Shown here: positions 17,329-25,496 of the stretch, piece after piece
How the letters are laid out: each line of letters begins with the position of its first letter
Position numbering within the stretch: position 1 is the stretch's first letter
Assembly: GCF_029946515.1 (NCBI RefSeq)
Contig: NZ_JARZHH010000051.1
Coordinates: 22,946-86,945 of the forward strand
Direction: 5' to 3'
Source of the DNA: Polyangium sp. 6x1
Lineage (GTDB): Bacteria > Myxococcota_A > Polyangia > Polyangiales > Polyangiaceae
DNA length: 64,000 nucleotides
The notes under the pieces: generated by a model
Seen by the model: the letters and a program-made list of their open reading frames with translations, nothing else
Told to the model about the DNA's origin: nothing
Database searches by the model: none
Program-made: the position numbers and the translations under genes

Positions 17329-18029
17329 GACGCACGAGGACCCACGTTTTCCTCCTCGGCGCGCTCATGCTCGCCGGCTGTGGCATCGACCCGGTGCGTG
17401 TCTCGGATCGGGTCTCCACGCGGGACATGTTGCTCGGCGTGCAGGCGCTCGACGACGGCGTGGCGGCGGCGATCGACGTGCGGGTCAACAGTCCCATCGG
17501 CACCGTGGAGCTCACCGGCGGCGACGCGCTGTTCGTCACGGTGGACGGGTCGCGCCGCCCGATGGTGGAAGGCCAGAGCAATGGCGCGCCGATCTATTCG
17601 GTAAAGCTCGACGCGCTGCCGGGTGATTTCCTCCTCGATCTCGAACGCCAGGCCGATCGCGACGTGCACGGCGTCGTCGTCGAGGTCTCGAGCCCGTTTG
17701 CCCTCGCCGGAGGCGGCCTCACGCAGGATCTCCCGCTCTCGCTCTCCTGGGACGCCGATCCCGAAGGCGGCGAGGTCGTGATATCGGTCCAGGGCGATTG
17801 CGTCGCCCCGCTCACGCGCTCGCTCGACGAGGACACGGGCGCGCTCGTGATCACGCAGGCCGAGCTCCGCCCGCCGCCGGCGGGCCCGCCGAGCGCTCCT
17901 TGTGCGCTCGAGGTGTCGGTCTCCCGGACGATCACCACCCGGGACAAACTTCTCTCGACGAACCCCGGTGGTAACGTCACCACGAGCGCCGAGCAACGCC
18001 GGACGATCGCGGTCACCTGGACGCCTTGA
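17325..18029 (+). CDS. Lipoprotein coupled to upstream exported protein
   Basis: A 234-residue lipoprotein. The ATG at 17325 overlaps the preceding stop as ATGA. Signal and lipobox LMLAGC (Cys about 19). The mature region is rich in beta-type sequence with short acidic loops and no recognised domain; a Pro-rich loop lies near residue 185. The coupling suggests it works with the beta-rich protein upstream. A hybrid histidine kinase starts 30 bp after its stop, so all three may share an operon. Confidence 0.75.
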   Translation: MRRTRTHVFLLGALMLAGCGIDPVRVSDRVSTRDMLLGVQALDDGVAAAIDVRVNSPIGTVELTGGDALFVTVDGSRRPMVEGQSNGAPIYSVKLDALPGDFLLDLERQADRDVHGVVVEVSSPFALAGGGLTQDLPLSLSWDADPEGGEVVISVQGDCVAPLTRSLDEDTGALVITQAELRPPPAGPPSAPCALEVSVSRTITTRDKLLSTNPGGNVTTSAEQRRTIAVTWTP

Positions 18030-18059
18030 ATCCCTCCGTCTTCAGGGATCGACACCCGC

Positions 18060-20252
18060 ATGCGTATTCGTTCGCATCTGCTCCTCCTCGCATTCGGCGT
18101 CATCTTGCCGGTCGCGGCGTTCTCCGGGTACCTGACGGCGCGGCTCGTCGAGCGTGAGCAACTCACCATCGCGCAAGGCTCGATCGAGCGGCTTCGCTCG
18201 ACGATGGGCGCCATCGACGCGCAGGTGCAAGGTCAGATCATGGTGCTTCGTGCGCTCGCTTCCGCGCGCGCGCTGGAGAGCGGCGACATCGAGGCATTCC
18301 AGGCGGAAGCCGCCCGTGTCCTCTCGTCGCAGCCGGCTTGGCGGAACGTCCTTCTCGCCGAGCCCGATGGAAAGGTGGTCGCGAACGTGGCGGCCCCGTG
18401 GGCCGTGAAAGCGTTCCCGTATCTGCAGGAACCCGAAGCTGCGGCGCGCGCCGCCCGGACGCGCGCGCCGGCGGTGGGATCGATGATGACGGCCCCGGCC
18501 CTGCAGCAGCGGGGCGTCGATGTGGCCGTGCCCGTGCTCCACGACGGCCAGGTCCGGTACGTCCTGCTCGCGTTCATCAAGCCCGATCTCTTTCTCACGT
18601 CGATCGAAAAACAGCGAATCGGTCAGGGCTGGGTGAGCGGGCTCGTCGATGCCCGCGGGGCGTTCATCGCGCGCGTCCCGGCCATTCCCGCGGAGAAAGC
18701 GGGCGCGCCGTTCCTCGCGGCGATCGCGCGCGGGCCCGAGGGATGGTATCGCGGCAAGACCACGGAGGGGTACGACGCGTACACGGCCCATATCACGTCG
18801 GCGTTCACGAACTGGAGCATCGGGCTCGGCATTCCGGCCGAAGAAGTGCTAGCCGGCGCGAGGCGCACGGGGTGGGCGATGGGCGGGGGCATTGCGAGCT
18901 CGCTCGGGATCGCGTTCCTGCTCGCGTTGTGGCTCGGCCGGCGCGTCTCGCGGCCCGTCGTCGCGCTCGCCGAGGCGGCGCCTGCCATTGCGACGGGCAC
19001 GACCATGAACACGCGGGGCCTCGAGCACGTCGCCGAGGTACGAACCGTCGCCCACGCGCTGAACGAGGCGGCGGCGGCCGTGCGCGATCGACAGGAGCTT
19101 CTCGAGCGCGAGAAACGCGCGCTCCAGGAGGGCGACCGCGCCAAGGACGAGTTCATCGCGATGATGAGCCACGAGCTCCGAAACCCGCTCGCCGCGCTCA
19201 CCTCGGCCAGCCAGCTCCTCGATATGGTGGATCCGCAGCACCCCGCGGCGAAGCACGCCCGCGAGGTGATCAAGCGCCAGACCAAGCACACGGCGCGGCT
19301 CGTCGAGGATCTGCTCGACGTGAGCCGCATCGTCATGGGCAAGGCCCACTTCCATCCGGAGATCATGAACCTCGCCGACGCGGCGTCCGCGGTCCTTCAA
19401 ACGTGGCGCGCCTCGGGGCGACTCGAGCATCACGACGTTACGTTGCATTCGACGGCCGTGTGGATCCGGGCCGACCGCGCCCGCGTCGAGCAGATCCTCT
19501 CGAACCTCCTCGACAACGCGCTCAAGTTCAGCCCGAAAGGCTCGGCCATCGAGGTGCGGGCGCAAAGCGACGACGGCGGCGCCGTGCTCTCCGTGGCCGA
19601 CCAGGGACCGGGTCTGCCGGCCGAGATGATGGAGCACGTCTTCGACCTCTTCGTGCAGGGCGAGCAGGGGCTCGCCCGCAAGTCCGGGGGGATGGGGATT
19701 GGCCTCGCGCTCGTGAAGAAGCTCGCGGAGCTGCAAGGCGGCAGCGTCTCCGTCGTGAGCGCGGGAGAGGAGCGCGGCGCCGTCTTCACCGTGCGATTCC
19801 CCGAGGTCTCGGCGCCTGCGTCGACGGCCGCGCCGCCGCGCGCGCTCCAATCGATCACGCCTCGACGCATTCTCCTGATCGACGACAACGACGACATGCG
19901 AAAGACGCTCGCCGCGTCGCTGTCGCTCCAGGGCCACGAGGTGCGCGAGGCGTCGGATGGCCGGGCCGGCGTCGAGCTCGCCGAAAGCGCCGCGTTCGAC
20001 GTCGCGGTGGTCGACCTCGGTCTCCCCGAGATGGACGGATACGAGGTCGCGAGGCGGCTCCGAGCCAATCCTTTGACGCGCCACATCGGCCTCGTGGCGC
20101 TCACCGGTTATGGCCAGCTCGAGGACAAGCGTAAATCGTTCGAGGCGGGGTTCGACGAACACCTGACGAAGCCCGTCGACCCGGAGGCGCTGGAGGAGGC
20201 GATTGCGTTTGCGGCCTCGCGCGACGGATCGGAGCCCGCCGAGCGCGGCTGA
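18060..20252 (+). CDS. Hybrid sensor histidine kinase with Cache-like sensor and receiver domain
   Basis: A 730-residue signalling protein. N-terminal membrane helix (about 7-28), periplasmic sensor of ~240 residues of Cache type, second helix (about 278-298), HAMP-like linker and coiled coil, HisKA with phosphorylatable His371 in MMSHELRNPLAAL, HATPase (SNLLDNALKFSPKG, then GMGIGLALVKKL), and a C-terminal receiver starting RILLIDDNDDMRK with phospho-Asp652 in VVDLGLPEMDGYE and Lys in HLTKPVD. It autophosphorylates and passes the phosphate to its own receiver. No output regulator is adjacent. Thirty bp after the lipoprotein gene. Confidence 0.93.
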   Translation: MRIRSHLLLLAFGVILPVAAFSGYLTARLVEREQLTIAQGSIERLRSTMGAIDAQVQGQIMVLRALASARALESGDIEAFQAEAARVLSSQPAWRNVLLAEPDGKVVANVAAPWAVKAFPYLQEPEAAARAARTRAPAVGSMMTAPALQQRGVDVAVPVLHDGQVRYVLLAFIKPDLFLTSIEKQRIGQGWVSGLVDARGAFIARVPAIPAEKAGAPFLAAIARGPEGWYRGKTTEGYDAYTAHITSAFTNWSIGLGIPAEEVLAGARRTGWAMGGGIASSLGIAFLLALWLGRRVSRPVVALAEAAPAIATGTTMNTRGLEHVAEVRTVAHALNEAAAAVRDRQELLEREKRALQEGDRAKDEFIAMMSHELRNPLAALTSASQLLDMVDPQHPAAKHAREVIKRQTKHTARLVEDLLDVSRIVMGKAHFHPEIMNLADAASAVLQTWRASGRLEHHDVTLHSTAVWIRADRARVEQILSNLLDNALKFSPKGSAIEVRAQSDDGGAVLSVADQGPGLPAEMMEHVFDLFVQGEQGLARKSGGMGIGLALVKKLAELQGGSVSVVSAGEERGAVFTVRFPEVSAPASTAAPPRALQSITPRRILLIDDNDDMRKTLAASLSLQGHEVREASDGRAGVELAESAAFDVAVVDLGLPEMDGYEVARRLRANPLTRHIGLVALTGYGQLEDKRKSFEAGFDEHLTKPVDPEALEEAIAFAASRDGSEPAERG

Positions 20253-20649
20253 GCCCGCGGCGCCCGTGCGTCCATGTCGCCATGCGCTGGTCACGTGCGT
20301 GACCTGGGCGCGCGCGAGGTCTGGTCAATGGTCCGACCAGGTTCGCATACATTATTTTCGAAATGGAATCGCTTGCAATGCTGCCCGAAGCAGAATAAGT
20401 TTCCTGTCACGCGGGCGGCTCCGGTTCCCGAAGGGGTCTCGTCGGATCTGCGTCACAGCCCACCTTGGTGAGCCACTCGCGCGTTGACCCAACCACGGCG
20501 TGACGCTGCAATACAGAGTGTCGAGGCGCGCGATGGATACGCGTGGCGCACGGATGCGCGCGCGTGTGGCGCTGCTCGACGCAAGGGTCTTGTCGCCGTC
20601 GTATTTCGATCGGCGACGCCCATCATTTCATATCCCGGAAGGAACCGAC
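20253..20649. promoter_or_regulatory. Intergenic region with two inverted repeats before the subtilase gene
   Basis: This 397-bp gap follows the kinase and precedes the secreted protease. Two dyads sharing GGTC/GACC arms occur early: 20289-20304 (GGTCAC, loop GTGC, GTGACC) and 20321-20340 (CTGGTC, 8-nt loop, GACCAG). They could end kinase transcription or bind a regulator; neither is followed by a T-tract. An AT-richer patch at 20345-20400 is the likeliest promoter area. I see no gene in it. Confidence 0.5.
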
Positions 20650-22278
20650 ATGACGCACCATCTTCGTTCTTCCCTCGCGCTCGTGATTGCTTCGCTCGGC
20701 CTCGCGGCTTGCGCCATCGGCGCGGACGAAGGCGGGGAGGACGTGGGCGCCGCTCCGGCCGCCCTCTCGGCGGAGGGCCGCTACATCATCAAGTTCAAGG
20801 ATTACTCGCGGCGTGGCGCGGCGATCGCGGCCGCGGGCGGCAAGGTCGCGCGGGAGCTGCCCGAGCAGGCGGCGAGCGCCGTGTACCTGCCCGACGCGGC
20901 GGCCCTGGCCATGGCGAACAACCCGAACGTCGAGTACGTCGAGGTCGATCAGCCCCGCGAGCTCTACGGCCAGACGACGCCGTACGGCATTTCGATGGTG
21001 CAGGCGACCGACGCCGCCTTCGCGGGTGCGAGCGGCAGCACCAAGGTCTGCATCATCGATTCGGGCTTCTACGCCGGCCACGCCGATCTCCAGGGCCTGC
21101 CCGTCACGGGCCAGAGCGGCACCTCGTGGAACTCGGACTCCTGCGGTCACGGCACGCACGTCGCCGGCACGATCGCCGCGGTGAACAATGCGCAGGGCGT
21201 CGTCGGCGTCGCGCCGAACAACGTCTCGCTCCACATCGTGAAGGTCTTCGACGGCGCCGATTGCGCCTGGTCGTACTCCTCGGACCTCGTCGCCGCGCTG
21301 AACGAATGCCGGAGCGCGGGCGCGAAGGTCGTGAGCATGAGCCTCGGCGGCAGCTTCTCCAGCACCACGGAGAAGACCGCGTTCGAAAGCGCCAACGCCG
21401 CGGGCGTCCTCAGCATCGCGGCGGCGGGCAACGGCGGCAACAACAGGACCTCGTATCCGGCCGGGTATCCGTCCGTCATGTCCGTCGCGGCCGTCGATTC
21501 GGCGAAGGCCAAGGCGGACTTCTCGCAATACAATGCCGACGTCGAGATCGCGGCGCCGGGCGTGGGCGTCCTCTCGACCGTGCCGTGGACGACGCCGACC
21601 CTCACCGTGGGCTCGGGCGCGTATGGAGGGTCGATCATCGACGGCGCGGCGGCGAAGTCCGTCTCGGGCGCGCTCGTCGACGGCGGCCTGTGTGATTCGG
21701 TCGGCTCGTGGGCGGGCAAGGTCGTGCTTTGCCAGCGCGGCGTGGTCAGCTTCGCCGACAAGGTCAACAACGCGCAGGCCGGCGGCGCCGCGGGCGCGGT
21801 CATTTACAACAACGTCTCCGGCGCGTTCGCGGGCACGCTCAATGGCACGAGCGCGATCCCGGCCATCAGCATGAGCATGGAGGACGGCCAGGCCCTCGTC
21901 GCCGGCTCGCTCGGCGCGAGCGCCACGCTGAACACGATCCAGACGATCCCGGGCACGGGCTACGAGGCGTGGGACGGCACCTCGATGGCGACGCCGCACG
22001 TCTCGGCCGTCGCCGCGCTCATCTGGAGCCAGAAGCCGACGGCGACGAATGCCGACGTCCGCAATGCGCTCACCTCGACGGCGGAGGATCTCGGCGCGGC
22101 CGGCCGCGACGTGAACTTCGGTTATGGCCTCGTGCGCGCGAAGAACGCGCTCGACGCCCTGCTCAGCGACAGTGGCGGCGGCGGGCCCACCTGCGGCGCG
22201 TCCGGCGCGACCTGCTCGACCGGCTCGGAGTGCTGCTCGGGCACCTGCGGCGTCAAGGGCAAGAAGATCTGCAAGTGA
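20650..22278 (+). CDS. Secreted S8 subtilisin-like serine protease with PA insert
   Basis: A 542-residue preproprotease. GGAAGGAA precedes the ATG at 20650. Signal with lipobox-like LGLAACA, an I9-type propeptide (YIIKFKDYS to YVEVDQP), then the subtilase domain with catalytic Asp137 (IIDSGF), His167 (GHGTH) and Ser445 (GTSMATPH). A protease-associated (PA) insert lies between the His and Ser blocks (KVVLCQRGVVSFADKV). The C-terminus has a small disulfide knot (CSTGSECCSGTCG). Likely exported to digest external protein, as expected of a predatory or saprophytic myxobacterium. Confidence 0.94.
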   Translation: MTHHLRSSLALVIASLGLAACAIGADEGGEDVGAAPAALSAEGRYIIKFKDYSRRGAAIAAAGGKVARELPEQAASAVYLPDAAALAMANNPNVEYVEVDQPRELYGQTTPYGISMVQATDAAFAGASGSTKVCIIDSGFYAGHADLQGLPVTGQSGTSWNSDSCGHGTHVAGTIAAVNNAQGVVGVAPNNVSLHIVKVFDGADCAWSYSSDLVAALNECRSAGAKVVSMSLGGSFSSTTEKTAFESANAAGVLSIAAAGNGGNNRTSYPAGYPSVMSVAAVDSAKAKADFSQYNADVEIAAPGVGVLSTVPWTTPTLTVGSGAYGGSIIDGAAAKSVSGALVDGGLCDSVGSWAGKVVLCQRGVVSFADKVNNAQAGGAAGAVIYNNVSGAFAGTLNGTSAIPAISMSMEDGQALVAGSLGASATLNTIQTIPGTGYEAWDGTSMATPHVSAVAALIWSQKPTATNADVRNALTSTAEDLGAAGRDVNFGYGLVRAKNALDALLSDSGGGGPTCGASGATCSTGSECCSGTCGVKGKKICK

Positions 22279-22448
22279 GCCTCTGAACAGCGGGGATCCG
22301 GCAGGCTTGGATCCCCGCTCGTCCCCTGCCATTTCCCGCCTCTCCTCCCATTTCACAATCCTGCGACCTGGTGCCATTCCCTGGTACATGGTGCTTCCAC
22401 ATGATTTGAATATTTACAAAGGCCGAGCTCTTTGGATAGGGTTTGGCC

Positions 22449-23993
22449 ATGACTTTCGCAAAATCAGGACGTCGAGCTTTTCCTTGGTTGATCCTCGTCT
22501 CGTTCGCGGCGTCCGCGGCCGCGTTCGCCTCGGCTTGCTCCGGGACGGGCACGCAGCCCACGTCCGGAACCACGTGCACGCCGGACCTGGCATCCATTCA
22601 GGAGACCGTCTTTGCGCGGTCCTGTTCACAACAGGGATGTCATGCCTCCGTCGAGCCCGCGGCCTTCCTCGACCTCGCGTCGCCGGGAGTCGAGACGCGG
22701 CTCGTCGGCGTGCCCTCGGGCACGTGCGAAAACAAGGTCCTCGTGGCGCCGGGCAACCCCGAGCAATCGTTCCTGATCGAGAAAATGAAGCTGGCGATGC
22801 CCCGCTGCGGTCTCCGCATGCCGCCCACCGGCGCCCTGCCGGCCGAGGAGATCGCGTGCATCGAGTCCTGGATCGCCGGGCTCCCCGAGGGCAGCGAGCC
22901 CGACGGCGGCACCGACGCGCCGTCGTGCGAGACGTGCGGCGGCGCGAGCTGCGTCGATCTCGCCGCCGATCCCTCGAACTGCGGGGCCTGCGGGAAGGTT
23001 TGTCCGCCCGGGGCCGCGTGCGCCACGGGCGCGTGCGCGTGCAGCGGGGCGCTCACGGCGTGCGGGGACGCCTGCGTGGACACGTCCGTCGACGTTGCGA
23101 ACTGCGGCGGCTGCGACAAACCCTGTCCGCAAGGCTCGCTCTGCGCGGGAGGGCAATGCGCTTGCCCGGGCGGGCTCGAAGCATGCAATGGGCAATGCGT
23201 GGACACGACGTCGGACCCGATGAACTGCGGTACGTGCGGCAATGTCTGCGGCGCGGGGAAGGTCTGCAATGGCGGCGCGTGCCTCGCGAGTTGCGGGATG
23301 CTCGAGACGTGCGGCGCATCCTGCGTGGATACGAGCACGAGCGTGACGAACTGCGGCGCGTGCGGGAACGCCTGCGCGGCCGGCGCCTCGTGCGTCGCCG
23401 GCATGTGCACGTGCCCGGCAGGGACCTCGGCTTGCAATGGCACCTGCATCAACACGACCACGGATCCGGCGAATTGCGGGGCGTGCGGCAAGGTATGCGC
23501 GGCGGGCACGACGTGCCTCGACGGCGCGTGCGCTTGCCCCGGCGGAGGCGCCTCTTGCGGCGGCGTGTGCGTCGATACGCAGACCGATCCGAACAACTGC
23601 GGCGCCTGCGGCAACACGTGCGCGGCCGGGCAAACGTGCGCGGGCGGGACCTGCACGTGCGGCAGCGGGAGCGTCTCGTTCGCCGCCGACGTCCAGCCCA
23701 TCTTCACCGCGAACTGCGCTTCCGCCGGCTGCCACAAGGGGGTGAACGCGCAGGAAGGGCTCGATCTGAGCGTCGGAAAGGCGTATGCCGGGCTCGTCGG
23801 CGTCACCGCGACGCAATGCAATGACGGACGCAAGCTCGTCCAGCCCAGCGACCCTGCGCAGAGCTACCTCATCGACAAGATGATGAACGTCGATCTTTGC
23901 TCGGGGACGAAGATGCCCAAGCTTGGGATGCTGCCTTCGCCGCAGATCACCACGGTGGCGAACTGGATCTGCGCCGGGGCGCCGAACAACTAG
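22449..23993 (+). CDS. Lipoprotein with two CX4CH cytochrome-like modules flanking six Cys-rich repeats
   Basis: A 514-residue exported protein (signal to about residue 30, lipobox-like ASAC). Residues about 42-145 and 410-510 are two homologous modules, each with CX4CH (CSQQGCH, CASAGCH), a following PSxPxQSxLIxKM stretch, and a late Met-Pro (RMPPTG, KMPKLG), the layout of a haem c site with distal Met. Between them lie six ~40-residue repeats of the C-x-D-x-NCGxCGxxC type (Stig1-like), common in myxobacteria. CX4CH haem attachment is known in Geobacter cytochromes; binding here is inference. Its stop codon abuts the first base of a hairpin cluster. Confidence 0.8.
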   Translation: MTFAKSGRRAFPWLILVSFAASAAAFASACSGTGTQPTSGTTCTPDLASIQETVFARSCSQQGCHASVEPAAFLDLASPGVETRLVGVPSGTCENKVLVAPGNPEQSFLIEKMKLAMPRCGLRMPPTGALPAEEIACIESWIAGLPEGSEPDGGTDAPSCETCGGASCVDLAADPSNCGACGKVCPPGAACATGACACSGALTACGDACVDTSVDVANCGGCDKPCPQGSLCAGGQCACPGGLEACNGQCVDTTSDPMNCGTCGNVCGAGKVCNGGACLASCGMLETCGASCVDTSTSVTNCGACGNACAAGASCVAGMCTCPAGTSACNGTCINTTTDPANCGACGKVCAAGTTCLDGACACPGGGASCGGVCVDTQTDPNNCGACGNTCAAGQTCAGGTCTCGSGSVSFAADVQPIFTANCASAGCHKGVNAQEGLDLSVGKAYAGLVGVTATQCNDGRKLVQPSDPAQSYLIDKMMNVDLCSGTKMPKLGMLPSPQITTVANWICAGAPNN

Positions 23994-24155
23994 AGCATCG
24001 AACAGTTCGATGCTCTGGAAGATCGCGAAGCGATCTTCCCTCGGGGGGTGAATCGGCCGGGCTTCGCCTGGCCGAGAGGGGGACGCGAGGCGTCCCCCTC
24101 GGGACGAACGAGCCACGAACATCGAGCGGTTGTCGAACCGATCGATGTTCGTGGC
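23992..24155. repeat. Cluster of five consecutive hairpins between convergent genes
   Basis: The whole gap is a chain of hairpins: 23992-24016 (11-bp arms, loop CAG), 24017-24039 (10-bp arms GGAAGATCGC, loop GAA), 24053-24075 (10-bp arms with one G.U-type mismatch, loop TTC), 24076-24100 (11-bp arms GAGGGGGACGC, loop GAG), and 24112-24155 (14-bp arms GCCACGAACATCGA, with an inner CGGTT-GTCG-AACCG stem). Arms other than the third are perfect. No T-tract follows any stem. It may end transcription from both sides, but the number and precision of stems is unusual. Confidence 0.95.
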
Positions 24156-24158
24156 GGC

Positions 24159-25487
24159 TCAGGTCCCCGCGACCTGCATGCCTTCGAAGACGAGCGTCGG
24201 GGCGCGGCCCGACGAATGGACGAAGGGATCATTGCCGACGGCGACGAGGCGCTTCCACACGTCGATGTGGCGGCCGGCGATGTTCATCTCGGCGATCGGC
24301 TCGGCGATCTTTCCTCCGCGGATCACGAAGCCCTGCACGCCGAGCGAGAAATCGCCGGTCGCGTCGTTCGAGTTTCCGCCGAGGAACGACGTGACGAGCA
24401 AACCCTCTTTCACGTCGAGCGCGAGCGCGGCCTGCGTCTTGCTCCCGAGCTTCCAGGTGAGGTTCGTCGAGCTGCCCGTGGTCGGCGCCATGCCGAGCTT
24501 CTTGCCGTAATACGTGTCGATGTAAGGGTTCTTGAGGACGCCCTTTTCAAAAATGGGCATCCGCCGCGCGGCCAGGCCCTCGTTATCGAACGGCCGCGTG
24601 CCGAGCCCCTTCGGCAGGAGCGGCTCGTCCGCGAAATCGAGTTTGTCGCTGCCGAACGGTTTGCCCACGAGCCCTTCGAGGAACGAGCGCTTCTGCTGCA
24701 GCGCGGCCCCGGTGAGCGGGCGGAGCAAGTAACTCACGAAGCGCCCCGCGGCGCGGTTGTCGATGAGCACCGTCATCACGGCCGACGGGGCCTTCTTGGC
24801 GCCCCGCCGTCCGAGCGCCCGCTCCGTCGCGCGGCGCCCCACGGCGGCCGCGTCGGGCAGGTCCGCGTACATCCGTACATAGCCGTAGTCGCCCTCCTCG
24901 GGCCGACGCCCGTCGTCGTCCTTGATGCTCACGTCGGCCGAGATCGAGAACTCCGTGCCCGCGAAGCTCGCTTCGAGCCCATTCGAATGCACCTGCGTCG
25001 TCTGGTTCCACGAATGGTAGCCGTTCGTGCTGACGCTCAGGATCGCCTCGCTCCCCTTGACGGACCGCGCCGCCTCCTCCGTGGCCTGCGCCGTGCGGCG
25101 CAGGTCGAGCGCGGTGATGCTCTCGACCCGCGGATCGGCGATCGAGAGGTCTTCCGGCGCCGTCTTCGCATACAGCGCAGGGTCCGGCAGGCTCCGGTTC
25201 GGATCCTTCGCCAGCGTCCGCGTGAGGCCGATGGCGTTGTCCAGGAACGACGCGAGCCCCTCGGGGCGCAGATCACTCGTCGAGCAGACCGAGTACCGCC
25301 CGTCGACGAAGAGCCGCACGTCGAGCCCGCGGCTCGTCGCCTCCGTGATCTTCTCCAGCTTGCCGTCGCGCCACGTCACGTCGACCTCGCGCTTCACGCG
25401 CGCGAGGGCCGCGACCTCCGCCGCGCCTTTCTGTTTGGCGAGAGAAACGGCGTTCCTGGCAATTTCCAGCATGGCTTCGTTCGTCAT
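24159..25487 (-). CDS. pmbA: TldE/PmbA-family protein
   Basis: A 442-residue member of the TldD/PmbA (U62) family, close to E. coli TldE/PmbA in length. N-terminal alpha/beta domain (about 1-200, with REVDVTWRDGKLEKITEA), then the beta-barrel-like C-terminal part (APTTGSSTNLTWKLGS, LGGNSNDATGDFSLGVQG). It lacks the HExxxH metal site, as expected for the TldE subunit, which pairs with TldD to make a metalloprotease acting on unfolded peptides. It has no signal peptide, although its partner gene 9 bp upstream has one. Confidence 0.9.
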   Translation of the reverse strand: MTNEAMLEIARNAVSLAKQKGAAEVAALARVKREVDVTWRDGKLEKITEATSRGLDVRLFVDGRYSVCSTSDLRPEGLASFLDNAIGLTRTLAKDPNRSLPDPALYAKTAPEDLSIADPRVESITALDLRRTAQATEEAARSVKGSEAILSVSTNGYHSWNQTTQVHSNGLEASFAGTEFSISADVSIKDDDGRRPEEGDYGYVRMYADLPDAAAVGRRATERALGRRGAKKAPSAVMTVLIDNRAAGRFVSYLLRPLTGAALQQKRSFLEGLVGKPFGSDKLDFADEPLLPKGLGTRPFDNEGLAARRMPIFEKGVLKNPYIDTYYGKKLGMAPTTGSSTNLTWKLGSKTQAALALDVKEGLLVTSFLGGNSNDATGDFSLGVQGFVIRGGKIAEPIAEMNIAGRHIDVWKRLVAVGNDPFVHSSGRAPTLVFEGMQVAGT

Positions 25488-25496
25488 GACGCTCCC

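Noticed and set aside
20274..20471. 65-residue frame between histidine kinase and subtilase
   Set aside because: No Shine-Dalgarno, no protein-like pattern, and it spans two inverted repeats.
23992..24155. Hairpin chain as ordinary Rho-independent terminators
   Set aside because: No T-tract follows any stem on either strand, and five stems exceed what two converging genes would need; a termination role is still possible.
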